From JBQTKD01 sp052389435 (GTDB taxonomy: Bacteria > Actinomycetota > Actinomycetes > Sporichthyales > Sporichthyaceae), in contig JBQTIB010000102.1 in assembly GCA_052389435.1 (NCBI GenBank), positions 1-21,053 on the forward strand: a stretch of 21,053 nucleotides of DNA. Reading direction: 5' to 3'. How positions within the stretch are numbered: position 1 is the first letter of the stretch; each line of letters begins with the position of its first letter. Both the position numbers and the translations under genes were made by a program. Positions 6,291 through 13,929 of the stretch are shown one piece after another. The notes under the pieces were generated by a model, which saw only the letters and a list, made by a program, of their open reading frames with translations, searched no databases and was not told where the DNA came from.

Positions 6291-7775
6291 TCAGTCGCCA
6301 TTCGGTAGGTAGCTCTCGCGCAAGGCTGCCTTGTTCAGCTTGCCGCTCGGGAGGCGGGGGAGCACGTCGAGGAACTCCACCTGCTTCGGCGCCTTGTACC
6401 GGGCCAGTCTCCCGCGCACGTGCTCGACGAGTTCCTCCGCCGTCGCCGGCGCGTCCAGTTGGACGACGGCCGTCACGCGCTCGCCGTACTCGGGATCCGG
6501 CAGGCCGAACACGGCCACGTCGGCGACGGCCGGATGCGCCGCGAGCGCCTCCTCGATCTCCTGCGGGTAGATGTTCACCCCGCCGGAGACGATCGTGTGC
6601 CCGGCACGGCCGGTCAGGTACAGATACCCGTCCTCGTCGAGGTACCCGAGGTCACCGACGGTGCTCCAGCCGTGCTCGTTGCGGGAGCGACGGCTCTTCT
6701 CCTCGTCGCCGGAGTAGGAGAACGCGGCCGTGCCCTCGAACCAGATCGTCCCTACCTGACGGGCACTCAGTTCGACGCCTTCGTCGTCGGTCACGTGCAG
6801 TGTTCCGGAGACGGGCCGCCCCACCGTGCCGGGCCGATCCGCCGCCTCTTCGGGCGAGACGTGCGTGACCCCGTACCCCTCCGACGCTCCGTAGTACTCG
6901 TGGAGCACCGGCCCGAGCCAGTCCGCGGCCTGCGCCTTCAGTTCCGGTGGGCACGGGGCGGCGCTGGTGACGAGGACGCGGAGCGAGGAGAGGTCGTAGC
7001 GCTCGCGCACCTCGACGGGCAGACGCAGCAGGCGAACGAGCATCGTCGGGACGAGCTGCGCGTGCGTCACGCGATGCGACGCAACGGCGGCGAGGTAGGC
7101 CTCGGCGTCGAAGCGCGGCAGGTGGACGGTGGTGCCGCCGATCGAGGAGAGGATCAGCCCGAACTGGAACGGCGCAGCGTGGTAGCAGGGCGCGGCGTTG
7201 AGGAAGACCGAGTCGCCGTCGAGACCGAGCCGCTTCACCAGGCCGTCGAGGCGCGGCGGGGCCTCGTTCGGGTGCGCGTGCGGCAGCGGCGCCCGGATGC
7301 CTTTCGGTCGGCCGGTGCTGCCACCGCTGTAGAGCAGGCGCGCGCCCAGGACGTCGTCCTCGCTGCGCCCGGGAGCCTCGGCGGCCAGCGCCATCTCGTA
7401 GCCCTCGTCGAGGACCAGCACGGTGTCGAGGTCCTTCGCCGCGTCGCCCATCTCGCCCAGCAGGGCGGCGGAGGTGATCAGCGCCTTCGCTCCACTGTCG
7501 GCGAGCAGGTAGGCCAACTCGTCGGGTCCGAGGTGCCAGTTCAGCGGGGCGACCCACAGGCCCGAGCGCAGCGGCGCCCACACGACCTCGGCCCACTCGA
7601 GTCGGTTCTCGAGGACCACGGCGACCGTGTCGCCCTGCCCGAGGCCGGCGCGGGACAGGACCCGAGCCAGGCGCGCGCTGCGTGCGTCGAGCTCGCGGTA
7701 GGTCTGCGAACCGCCGCCCGGCACGGCCACGGCGGTCTTGTCGCCGTGCGTGCGCGCTACCGATCCTGGATACAC
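6291..7775 (-). CDS. AMP-dependent acyl-CoA synthetase/ligase (ANL superfamily)
   Basis: A 494-aa adenylate-forming enzyme that activates a carboxylic acid with ATP to an acyl-AMP and then to an acyl-CoA. Visible motifs are the P-loop LLYSGGSTGRPKGI (about 148-161), YYGASEGYG (A5), GWSTVGDLGYLDEDGYLYLTGR-type A7/A8 region, and the C-terminal catalytic Lys (about 479) in LPSGKLNK. The P-loop has YSGGSTG where most relatives have YTSGTTG. The frame runs on to 7862, but GTG 7775 has GGAGG at 6 nt and fits the usual N-terminus, so I chose it. It diverges from the P450 operon across 101 bp and is followed by a winged-helix gene. Likely role: CoA activation of the acid made by the P450/SDR/ALDH enzymes (inference). 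Acid substrate unknown. Confidence 0.9.
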   Translation of the reverse strand: MYPGSVARTHGDKTAVAVPGGGSQTYRELDARSARLARVLSRAGLGQGDTVAVVLENRLEWAEVVWAPLRSGLWVAPLNWHLGPDELAYLLADSGAKALITSAALLGEMGDAAKDLDTVLVLDEGYEMALAAEAPGRSEDDVLGARLLYSGGSTGRPKGIRAPLPHAHPNEAPPRLDGLVKRLGLDGDSVFLNAAPCYHAAPFQFGLILSSIGGTTVHLPRFDAEAYLAAVASHRVTHAQLVPTMLVRLLRLPVEVRERYDLSSLRVLVTSAAPCPPELKAQAADWLGPVLHEYYGASEGYGVTHVSPEEAADRPGTVGRPVSGTLHVTDDEGVELSARQVGTIWFEGTAAFSYSGDEEKSRRSRNEHGWSTVGDLGYLDEDGYLYLTGRAGHTIVSGGVNIYPQEIEEALAAHPAVADVAVFGLPDPEYGERVTAVVQLDAPATAEELVEHVRGRLARYKAPKQVEFLDVLPRLPSGKLNKAALRESYLPNGD

Positions 7776-7876
7776 CGACGGCCTCCAGTTTGCGACTAGG
7801 TGTTCACAGAGTATCTCTTTCCCGGTTGTATGGGTCCAGTGAATGTGATTGGCTGGTCGCAAAGAAGGGGTGGTGC
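7776..7876. promoter_or_regulatory. Divergent promoter region between acyl-CoA ligase and P450 operon
   Basis: These 101 bp hold the control signals of two divergent units. Arms TTTGCGAC (7789-7796) and GTCGCAAA (7856-7863) form an 8-bp inverted repeat, each arm ending about 13 nt from a start codon. Shine-Dalgarno GGAGG serves the ligase and AAGGGG the P450. I could not pick convincing -10/-35 pairs on either strand. Confidence 0.5.
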
Positions 7877-9076
7877 ATGACCCAGTACGACCTCCTCGAC
7901 CTCGACGCCTTCCTGACCGGGCGCGCCGAGACGATGTTCGACGACCTCCGCGAGCACGACCCGGTCCACTGGAACGACGAGCCCGGCGGGAGCGGCTTCT
8001 GGTCGATCACCCGGTACTCGGACATTCAAACGATCGCCGAGGACCACGGGCGGTTCGTCAACGGCCACGGGACGCAGATCCCGGACCGCAAGGCCGAGGG
8101 CGTGGGCCTCGCGAGCGTCCACAACAGCGACCAGCCGCGGCACACCGACCTGCGACGCGTGCTCGCCAGCAAGATTCGCCCGAGCGTCGTCGCGCCGCTG
8201 GTCGAGGGCATCGCCGCGGACGTCGATCGCCTGCTCGACGCCGTCGAGCCCGGCGCGGAGTTCGACCTCGTCAAGGCCGTCTCGGTGCAACTGCCCATCC
8301 TGGTCTTCGGACGCTTCCTCGGGGTTCCCGAGCAGGACTGCCCCAAGCTCGTCGAGTGGACCAACGCGTTCAGCTCGCTCGACCCCGAGTACGCCTCGCC
8401 GGAGTCCGCGGACCGTGCGCGCACCGAGCTCTTCGACTACTTCCACGACCTGCAGGAGCAGCGCCGCCGCGAGCCGCGCGAGGACATCGTCAGCGTGCTC
8501 GTGCAGGCGAAGATCGCCGGCAACCCGCTGACCCGCGAGGACCTCGACCCGTACTTCCTGGTGCTGACGGTCGCGGGCAACGAGACCACGCGCAACCTCG
8601 TCTCCGGCGGTCTCGAGCTCCTGTCCAAGCACCCCGAGCACTGGGAGAGCCTGACGGAAGACCTCGGCCGGATCCCCGACGCCGTCGAGGAGATGATCCG
8701 TCTGATCAGCCCGGTCATGCACATGCGCCGCACCGCAGTGGCCGACTGCGAACTGCACGGCCGCACGATCAGGGCCGGCGACAAGGTGGTCCTGTGGTTC
8801 GCCGCCGGGAACCGGGACCCCCGCGCCTTCGACCGCCCGCACTCCTTCGTCCCGGACCGCTCGCCGAACGAACACCTCGGCTTCGGGTGGGGCATCCACT
8901 CCTGCATGGGCCTGCACCTCGCCCGCCTCGAGATGCGCGTCCTGCTCGAACGGCTCGCGCTGCGCGGGCAGTACGTCCGCACCGTCGGGGATCCGGACCG
9001 CCTCGCGTCGAACTGGTTCCGCGGCATCAAGCACCTGCCGGCGGTGCTCGAGCAGCGCGTCCCGGCGGCGCCGTGA
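7877..9076 (+). CDS. Cytochrome P450 monooxygenase
   Basis: A 399-aa soluble bacterial class P450. It shows the I-helix oxygen-binding motif AGNETT (233-238), the ExxR pair E272/R275 in EEMIR, and the heme loop FGWGIHSCMG with axial Cys343. It would insert one O atom from O2 into a hydrophobic substrate using electrons from ferredoxin. No ferredoxin or reductase gene is nearby, so it must use partners encoded elsewhere. The frame is open upstream to 7682, but ATG 7877 has AAGGGG 6 nt before it and gives the normal P450 N-terminus. First gene of a four-gene operon; its TGA overlaps the GTG of the next gene. Substrate unknown; the co-operonic alcohol and aldehyde dehydrogenases suggest that it makes or processes a primary or benzylic alcohol (inference). 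Confidence 0.95.
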   Translation: MTQYDLLDLDAFLTGRAETMFDDLREHDPVHWNDEPGGSGFWSITRYSDIQTIAEDHGRFVNGHGTQIPDRKAEGVGLASVHNSDQPRHTDLRRVLASKIRPSVVAPLVEGIAADVDRLLDAVEPGAEFDLVKAVSVQLPILVFGRFLGVPEQDCPKLVEWTNAFSSLDPEYASPESADRARTELFDYFHDLQEQRRREPREDIVSVLVQAKIAGNPLTREDLDPYFLVLTVAGNETTRNLVSGGLELLSKHPEHWESLTEDLGRIPDAVEEMIRLISPVMHMRRTAVADCELHGRTIRAGDKVVLWFAAGNRDPRAFDRPHSFVPDRSPNEHLGFGWGIHSCMGLHLARLEMRVLLERLALRGQYVRTVGDPDRLASNWFRGIKHLPAVLEQRVPAAP

Positions 9077-10425
9077 TCGAGGTCGTGTCCCCGGCGACGG
9101 GCGAGGTCGTCGCCCAGGTCGAGATCGCCGACGCGGTCGCCGTCGACGAGGCGGTTTCCCTTGCGCGGCAGGGGTTCGCGGCCTGGTCCGCGCGGCCGGT
9201 GACCGAGCGCGCCGAGATCCTGGAACGCCTCGCCGACCTGCTCGTCGCGGACGGCGAGGGCATCGCCGCCGCGGTAAGCCGGGAGATGGGCATGCCGCTC
9301 GGGCTCGCCCGCCTCGTCCAGGTGGACATCGCGGCCGGCGTGCTGCGCCGGGTCGGCCAGACGGCGCGCGAGTTCCCCTGGACCGAGGCGCATCAGGGCT
9401 TCACGGTGCAGCACATGCCGGTGGGCGTGGTCGCCGCCGTGACCCCGTGGAACATGCCCGTCTACCAGATCGTCAGCAAGGTCGCGCCCGCTCTCGCGGC
9501 CGGCTGCGCCGTGGTGCTCAAGCCCAGCGAACTCGCGCCGACGTCCGCGCGCCTCTTCGTCGAGCTCGCGCGCAGGGCCGGAGTGCCCGAGGACGCGCTC
9601 GTCGTCGTCGAAGGTCCGGGTTCGCCGACGGGCGAGGCCCTGGTCGGACACCCCGGAGTCGACGCGGTGTCGTTCACCGGCTCGGTCGCCGCCGGGTCGA
9701 AGGTCGCGGCGCTCGCCGGAGCCGGAATCCGACGCGTCGCCCTGGAACTCGGCGGCAAGTCCGCCGGCGTCGTGCTCGACGACGCCGTCCTGGCCGAGGT
9801 GATTCCCCGTGCGGCGAAGGGCGCGCTGCTCAACTCCGGTCAGGCCTGCAACGCCCCGACCCGCCTCGTCGTCCCGCGCGCGTGGCTGCCCGAGGTCGAA
9901 ACCCTGGTGGCGCGGACGATCCGGGCCATGAGGGTCGGCGCGCCCGAGGACCCGGCGACCAACCTCGGACCTCTCGCCTCGGTACGGCAGCACGAGCGCG
10001 TGAGCGGGTTCGTCCACCGCGCCCTCGCGGCGGGCGCCCGCCTCGTCAGCGGATCGATCGACGAACTCCCCGCTCCGTTCATGGCACCGATCCTGCTCGC
10101 CGACGTCTCGCTGGACGCCGAGATCGCCCAGGAGGAGGTGTTCGGTCCGGTCGTCGTGCTGTTCGGGCACGACGGCGACGCCGACGCCGTCCGCATCGCG
10201 AACTCCACCCGGTACGGCCTGTCCGCCGAGGTCTGGGGCACCGATCCCGCGCGCATCGCCGCCGTCGCAGCCGGGCTCCGCGCCGGGCAGGTCAAGGTCA
10301 ACGGGGTGCGCACCCGGGAGCGGCCCGACGCGCCGTTCGGCGGCTTCGGCCTCTCCGGAGTGGGCCGCGAACTGGGCGTCTGGGGTCTGAACGAGTTCCT
10401 CGAGGTCAAGGCGGTGCTGGCATGA
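9073..10425 (+). CDS. NAD(P)-dependent aldehyde dehydrogenase
   Basis: A 450-aa ALDH-superfamily protein that oxidises an aldehyde to the acid. The catalytic nucleophile is Cys259 (NSGQACN), the general base Glu225 (LELGGK), and oxyanion Asn127 sits in TPWNMP. The NAD-site segment FTGSVAAGSKV (201-211) and the late EEVFGPVVV motif are present. It is some 30 residues shorter than the common ~480-aa form, mostly at the N-terminus. The GTG start overlaps the P450 TGA (GTGA), so translation is probably coupled; no good Shine-Dalgarno precedes it. Its stop overlaps the next ATG. Likely oxidises the aldehyde produced by the following SDR (inference). Confidence 0.93.
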   Translation: MIEVVSPATGEVVAQVEIADAVAVDEAVSLARQGFAAWSARPVTERAEILERLADLLVADGEGIAAAVSREMGMPLGLARLVQVDIAAGVLRRVGQTAREFPWTEAHQGFTVQHMPVGVVAAVTPWNMPVYQIVSKVAPALAAGCAVVLKPSELAPTSARLFVELARRAGVPEDALVVVEGPGSPTGEALVGHPGVDAVSFTGSVAAGSKVAALAGAGIRRVALELGGKSAGVVLDDAVLAEVIPRAAKGALLNSGQACNAPTRLVVPRAWLPEVETLVARTIRAMRVGAPEDPATNLGPLASVRQHERVSGFVHRALAAGARLVSGSIDELPAPFMAPILLADVSLDAEIAQEEVFGPVVVLFGHDGDADAVRIANSTRYGLSAEVWGTDPARIAAVAAGLRAGQVKVNGVRTRERPDAPFGGFGLSGVGRELGVWGLNEFLEVKAVLA

Positions 10426-11138
10426 GAATCCTGGTGACCGGCGCGGCCTCGGGCATCGGGGAGGCAGTCGCGGCGGAGCTTCTGACGCAAGGTCACGAAG
10501 TCGTCGGGATCGACCGCGCCGAATGCGATCTCGCCGATTCCGCGGCGGTCGACGCGCTCGCCGCGTCGATCGGCACCGTCGACGGGCTGGCCAACGTCGC
10601 GGGCGTGCCCGGGACCGCCGACGCCGAGACGGTGCTGCGCGTCAACTTCCTCGCCGCCCGGCGACTCGGCCGCAGGCTGAACGTGACCGGAGCCGTCGTC
10701 AACGTCGCCTCGCTCGCCGGTCGCCGGCCCGGCGTGGACGACGCCACGGCCGAACGGCTCGTCGTCGCGTCCGACGCCGACGTGTTGGCCTTCGGTGCCG
10801 CACTGGACGGCTCCGCTGCCTACGACCTGTCCAAGAAACTCCTGGTGCTCGACACCCTGCTGTTCGCGGCCGAAGCCCACGGCCGCGGGGTGCGGGCCTG
10901 CGCGGTGAGTCCCGGCCCGATCGCGACGCCGATCATCGACGAGTTCCGCACCTCCATGGGACCGAGCGTGGACGCCGCGAGCGACCTCGTCGGCCGCCAC
11001 GGCACCGCCGCCGAGGTCGCGGCCGCCGTCGTGTTCCTCCTGTCGCCGCAGGCCTCCTGGGTCAACGGCGTCGACCTGGTCCTGGACGGCGGGCTGCTCG
11101 CCCTCCGCGCCGCCGCCTCCCGAGGAGTGATGGCATGA
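10422..11138 (+). CDS. Short-chain dehydrogenase/reductase, 3alpha-HSD/coniferyl-alcohol-dehydrogenase-like
   Basis: A 238-aa classical SDR. It has the nucleotide site TGAASGIG (6-13), NVAG (58-61), catalytic Ser97, and Tyr134/Lys138 in YDLSK. The Ser-to-Tyr gap is 37 residues because of an insertion of about 24. From memory this is also found in Comamonas 3alpha-hydroxysteroid dehydrogenase/carbonyl reductase and in coniferyl-alcohol dehydrogenase. The opening (ILVTGAASGIG, GHEVVGID) and the end (SPQASWVNGVDLVLDGG) also fit that subgroup. The likely reaction is NAD(P)-dependent oxidation of an alcohol to an aldehyde or ketone. ATG overlaps the ALDH stop and its own TGA overlaps the PPDK start. 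A steroid or aromatic alcohol substrate is inferred only from the subfamily resemblance. Confidence 0.92.
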   Translation: MRILVTGAASGIGEAVAAELLTQGHEVVGIDRAECDLADSAAVDALAASIGTVDGLANVAGVPGTADAETVLRVNFLAARRLGRRLNVTGAVVNVASLAGRRPGVDDATAERLVVASDADVLAFGAALDGSAAYDLSKKLLVLDTLLFAAEAHGRGVRACAVSPGPIATPIIDEFRTSMGPSVDAASDLVGRHGTAAEVAAAVVFLLSPQASWVNGVDLVLDGGLLALRAAASRGVMA

Positions 11139-12628
11139 CCGCTGTATCGGGTCGGCTGCGGCCCGCGCCGACGGGTTCGGCCACCAGCGTCGTCGTCCTC
11201 GACGGCACCGCCACCGGCACCCGAGACGAACTCGGCGGCAAGGCCTGGGGCGTCAACCGCATGCGTGCGCTCGGCCTGCCGGTGCCGGCCGCCTTCGCGC
11301 TACCGACCCTGACGTGCCGTCAGTTCATCGAGACCGGAGCGCTGCCGGCGGACCTCGGCGCGGCCCTGCGCGACGGCATCGCCGCGCTCGAGGCGGCGAC
11401 CGGCCGACGGTTCGCCTCGGCGGAACGCCCCCTGCTGGTCAGCGTCCGTTCCGGTGCGGCGCAGAGCATGCCCGGGATGATGGACACCCTGCTGAACCTC
11501 GGCCTCGACGGCGCTTCCGCGGAAGCGCTCGCGACCGACAGTGGCGATCCCGAGTGGGTCGCCGACGTCCGCGAACGCTTTGCCGAGCAGTACCGCTCCC
11601 TGCTCGGCGACGAGGCCCCGAGCGAGGATCCGTGGCGCCAGCTCGAGCAGGCCGTCGCCGCGGTGTTCCGGTCCTGGAACTCCCCGCGCGCGCAGGCCTA
11701 CCGCGCACACCACGGCCTCGACGACGCCTGCGGCACCGCGGTCACCGTGCAGGCCATGGTGTTCGGCAACCTCGACGAGCACTCCGGCACCGGAGTCCTG
11801 TTCACCCGCAACCCGCTCAACGGCGCGCCCGTCGTCTACGGCGAATGGCTGCCCCGCGCCCAGGGAGAAGACGTCGTCTCGGGCAAGCGCACCCCGTTGC
11901 CGCTCGAGGCCCTCCGGGACTCCGCGCCCGACGTGCACGCCGAACTGATGGCCCACGCCGCGCTGCTCGAACGCGAACAGGGCGACGTGCAGGACGTCGA
12001 GTTCACCGTCGAGTCCGGGCGCCTGCACATCCTGCAGACCCGCAACGCCAAGCGCGCCCCGCTCGCCGCGGTGCGATTCGCCGTCGACCTCGCCCGGGAG
12101 GGCCTGATCGACGTGCCGCACGCGCTGGCCCGAGTGACGCCGGCTCAGATCGCGGGCGTTCTCGCGCCAGGTCTGACCGACGAGGTGCGCACGGCCGCCG
12201 TCCTGCTCGCCCGCGGCGAACCCGCCTGCCCCGGCGTCGCGACGGGCGTGGTCGTCGTCGATCCCGACGACGCCGCCGACCGCGGCGAGGACGAAGACGT
12301 CGTGCTCGTGCGCCCCAGCACCAGCCCCGAGGACGTCCACGGCATGTTGGTCGCCAAGGCCGTCGTCACCGAACAGGGCGGCTCCACCTCCCACGCCGCC
12401 CTCGTCTCCCGAGAGCTCGGCGTGGCCTGCGTCGTCGGCTGCGGGGAGGGCGTCGTAGCCGCGCTGGCCGGCCGCACGGTGACGGTCGACGGCGCGACCG
12501 GCGAGATCTTCGACGGCGCCCTGCTCTTCGAGCCGGTGGACCTGGCGAACGACCCCTACCTGAGCCAGCTCCGCACCTGGTGCGCCGACCACGCGGGTCC
12601 CGCGGACCTTGCCGCCGCCCTCGGATAG
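11135..12628 (+). CDS. Short pyruvate phosphate dikinase-like protein (ATP-grasp + His domain, no PEP barrel)
   Basis: A 497-aa protein against about 870-900 for full PPDK. It carries the PPDK N-terminal ATP-binding signatures: LGGKAWGVNRMRALGLPVP, then SVRSGAAQSMPGMMDTLLN (about 105-125), FTRNPLNG and ILQTRNAKR. The swivelling domain follows, with phospho-His at about residue 420 in GGSTSHAALVSRELGV. It ends soon after, so the whole C-terminal PEP/pyruvate TIM barrel is missing. This is not a frameshift: the stop is clean and a terminator-like hairpin follows. Short PPDKs of about 490 aa occur in other actinobacteria (Mycobacterium tuberculosis Rv1127c, from memory). ATG has GAGGAG 7 nt upstream and overlaps the SDR stop. 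It could autophosphorylate from ATP, but the final acceptor is unknown and it need not make PEP. Confidence 0.88.
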   Translation: MTAVSGRLRPAPTGSATSVVVLDGTATGTRDELGGKAWGVNRMRALGLPVPAAFALPTLTCRQFIETGALPADLGAALRDGIAALEAATGRRFASAERPLLVSVRSGAAQSMPGMMDTLLNLGLDGASAEALATDSGDPEWVADVRERFAEQYRSLLGDEAPSEDPWRQLEQAVAAVFRSWNSPRAQAYRAHHGLDDACGTAVTVQAMVFGNLDEHSGTGVLFTRNPLNGAPVVYGEWLPRAQGEDVVSGKRTPLPLEALRDSAPDVHAELMAHAALLEREQGDVQDVEFTVESGRLHILQTRNAKRAPLAAVRFAVDLAREGLIDVPHALARVTPAQIAGVLAPGLTDEVRTAAVLLARGEPACPGVATGVVVVDPDDAADRGEDEDVVLVRPSTSPEDVHGMLVAKAVVTEQGGSTSHAALVSRELGVACVVGCGEGVVAALAGRTVTVDGATGEIFDGALLFEPVDLANDPYLSQLRTWCADHAGPADLAAALG

Positions 12629-12640
12629 CCGTCTTCTGTA

Positions 12641-12682
12641 GGCGTGTGGGGCCATCCCGGGCTCGCGATAGCCCCACGCGCC
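12641..12682. terminator. Terminator-like hairpin after the P450 operon
   Basis: GGCGTGTGGGGC (12641-12652) pairs with GCCCCACGCGCC (12671-12682), 12 bp with one G-U, around an 18-nt loop. It starts 12 bases after the PPDK-like stop. The convergent ATPase gene ends 19 nt beyond it. No U-tract follows, as is common for actinobacterial terminators. Confidence 0.6.
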
Positions 12683-12701
12683 GGCAGAGGTTGGACCTGC
12701 C

Positions 12702-13853
12702 TCACCACGAGGGGCGGGAGGCGATGTCGGCCGCGGCGACCGCCTCCACTCGCTCCGCGAGAGGGAAGCTGTGCGGCCCGGCGTGGACCAGATAGGCGCG
12801 GTCGAGGTGCAAGGTTTCGATGGCCGAGCGCAGGGACGCGGTGAGCTTGGGTGCGGAGGTGCGCTTGATCTCGACGCCGATGCGCTCGGTGCCGCGAACG
12901 ATCAGCAGGTCGATCTCCGCCCCCCCGTGAGTCGCCCAGAAGAAGCGCTGCTCCGGCCGGGTGTCGGTGACCGCCGCGAGCTGGGCGAGAACGAACCCCT
13001 CCCACGAAGCGCCGAGAACGGGGTGGGACTCGATCGCCGCCCGGTCCGGCAGGTCCAGCAGCGCGTGGAGAAGGCCGCTGTCGTTGAGGTAGACCTTGGG
13101 CGATTTCACCTGCCGCTTGCCGACGTTCTCGTGCCACGGCTGCAGTTGCGTGACCACGAGTGCGGCCGTCAGCAGATCGAGATACCGGCGGACTGTGGTG
13201 TGCGAGACGCCGAACGACGAGCCGAACCTCGATCCGTTCCAGACTTGGCCGTGCGAGTGCGCGAGCATCCGCCAGAACCTCTCGGTGGTCGTCGAGGGAA
13301 TCGAACTTCCCAACCCCGGAAGGTCCCGCTCGACGAACGTGCGAACGAAGTCGATACGACGCCGGAAGCTCGTCGCGTCGTTCGGCGCGATGAACGAGCG
13401 CGGGAATCCACCCCGCACCCACAGGTCGTCGATCGCGGCCGCTCCGACCTCGTCGAGTGCGAGCGGGGTGAGCTCGTGATAAGCGATGCGCCCCGCGAGG
13501 GTCTCCGACGACTGACCGAGAAGATCGGGCGACGCGCTGCCCAGGACCAGGTACCGCCGATCGGGGTGACGGTCAATCAGAACCCGTAGAACCGGAAAGA
13601 GCGCCGGACGCCGCTGCACTTCGTCGAGTACGACCAGCCCCTCGAGTGGGCCAAGGGCGAGCTCGGCGTCCGCCAGCCGGGCGACATCGCTGGGCAACTC
13701 GAGATCGAAGCGGTGCACGGGGCCGGACCACCCGGCCGCGAGATGTTGCGCCAACGTCGTCTTGCCCACCTGGCGCGCGCCCAAAATCGCCACGCAAGGC
13801 TCCGTGCGCAGCAGGTCCGCGCAGGTCGTGGTGTGTCTTCGACGGGCGAGCAC
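12702..13853 (-). CDS. AAA_14/DUF4143 family ATPase
   Basis: A 383-aa protein with an N-terminal AAA+ domain: Walker A GARQVGKTT (25-33), Walker B LVVLDEVQ (73-80) and sensor-1-like LVLGSAS (102-108). A winged-helix segment (about 195-235; GVSHTTVRRYLDLL) and a C-terminal DUF4143 domain follow, the latter with PD-(D/E)XK-like residues E285 (SWEGF), D315 (AEIDLL) and E328-K330 (VEIK). Family members are widespread in genomes and mobile islands; their role is not established. The GTG start is supported by a leaderless -10 (TAAGCT) 6 nt upstream. The gene stands alone, convergent with the P450 operon. Just upstream is a large AT-rich inverted repeat, unlike the surrounding base composition, probably an operator. 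Possibly horizontally acquired (inference). Confidence 0.9.
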   Translation of the reverse strand: MLARRRHTTTCADLLRTEPCVAILGARQVGKTTLAQHLAAGWSGPVHRFDLELPSDVARLADAELALGPLEGLVVLDEVQRRPALFPVLRVLIDRHPDRRYLVLGSASPDLLGQSSETLAGRIAYHELTPLALDEVGAAAIDDLWVRGGFPRSFIAPNDATSFRRRIDFVRTFVERDLPGLGSSIPSTTTERFWRMLAHSHGQVWNGSRFGSSFGVSHTTVRRYLDLLTAALVVTQLQPWHENVGKRQVKSPKVYLNDSGLLHALLDLPDRAAIESHPVLGASWEGFVLAQLAAVTDTRPEQRFFWATHGGAEIDLLIVRGTERIGVEIKRTSAPKLTASLRSAIETLHLDRAYLVHAGPHSFPLAERVEAVAAADIASRPSW

Positions 13854-13859
13854 GTGCCA

Positions 13860-13865
13860 AGCTTA
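13860..13865 (-). promoter_or_regulatory. Leaderless -10 element of the ATPase gene
   Basis: TAAGCT on the minus strand, 6 nt before the GTG at 13853, with no Shine-Dalgarno at useful distance. No clear -35 is seen; the inverted repeat at 13866-13902 occupies that position. Confidence 0.5.
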
Positions 13866-13902
13866 CCTTGAAATCTGAACGGATGAGATTCAAATTTCAA
13901 GG
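13866..13902. promoter_or_regulatory. Large AT-rich inverted repeat (operator candidate) upstream of the ATPase gene
   Basis: Arms CCTTGAAATCTGAA (13866-13879) and TTCAAATTTCAAGG (13889-13902) pair at 13 of 14 positions across a 9-nt spacer. The right-hand arm is two TTCAA heptads in tandem (TTCAAAT-TTCAAGG), so there are about four TTCAA-like half-sites. It abuts the -10 of the ATPase gene and is strikingly AT-rich for this window. Likely site for autoregulation or a dedicated repressor. Confidence 0.7.
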
Positions 13903-13929
13903 CAAACGGGTCGATGTGCAAGGACGCAG

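Noticed and set aside
7682..7876. Upstream extension of the P450 frame
   Set aside because: It would overlap the ligase start and promoter region, and ATG 7877 has a good Shine-Dalgarno and a normal P450 N-terminus.
7796..9034. Long minus-strand frame opposite the P450 gene
   Set aside because: Antisense shadow; the plus strand carries all P450 signature motifs. The same applies to long frames at 8437-10170, 9840-11000, 11300-12655, 15545-17134 and 19078-20775.
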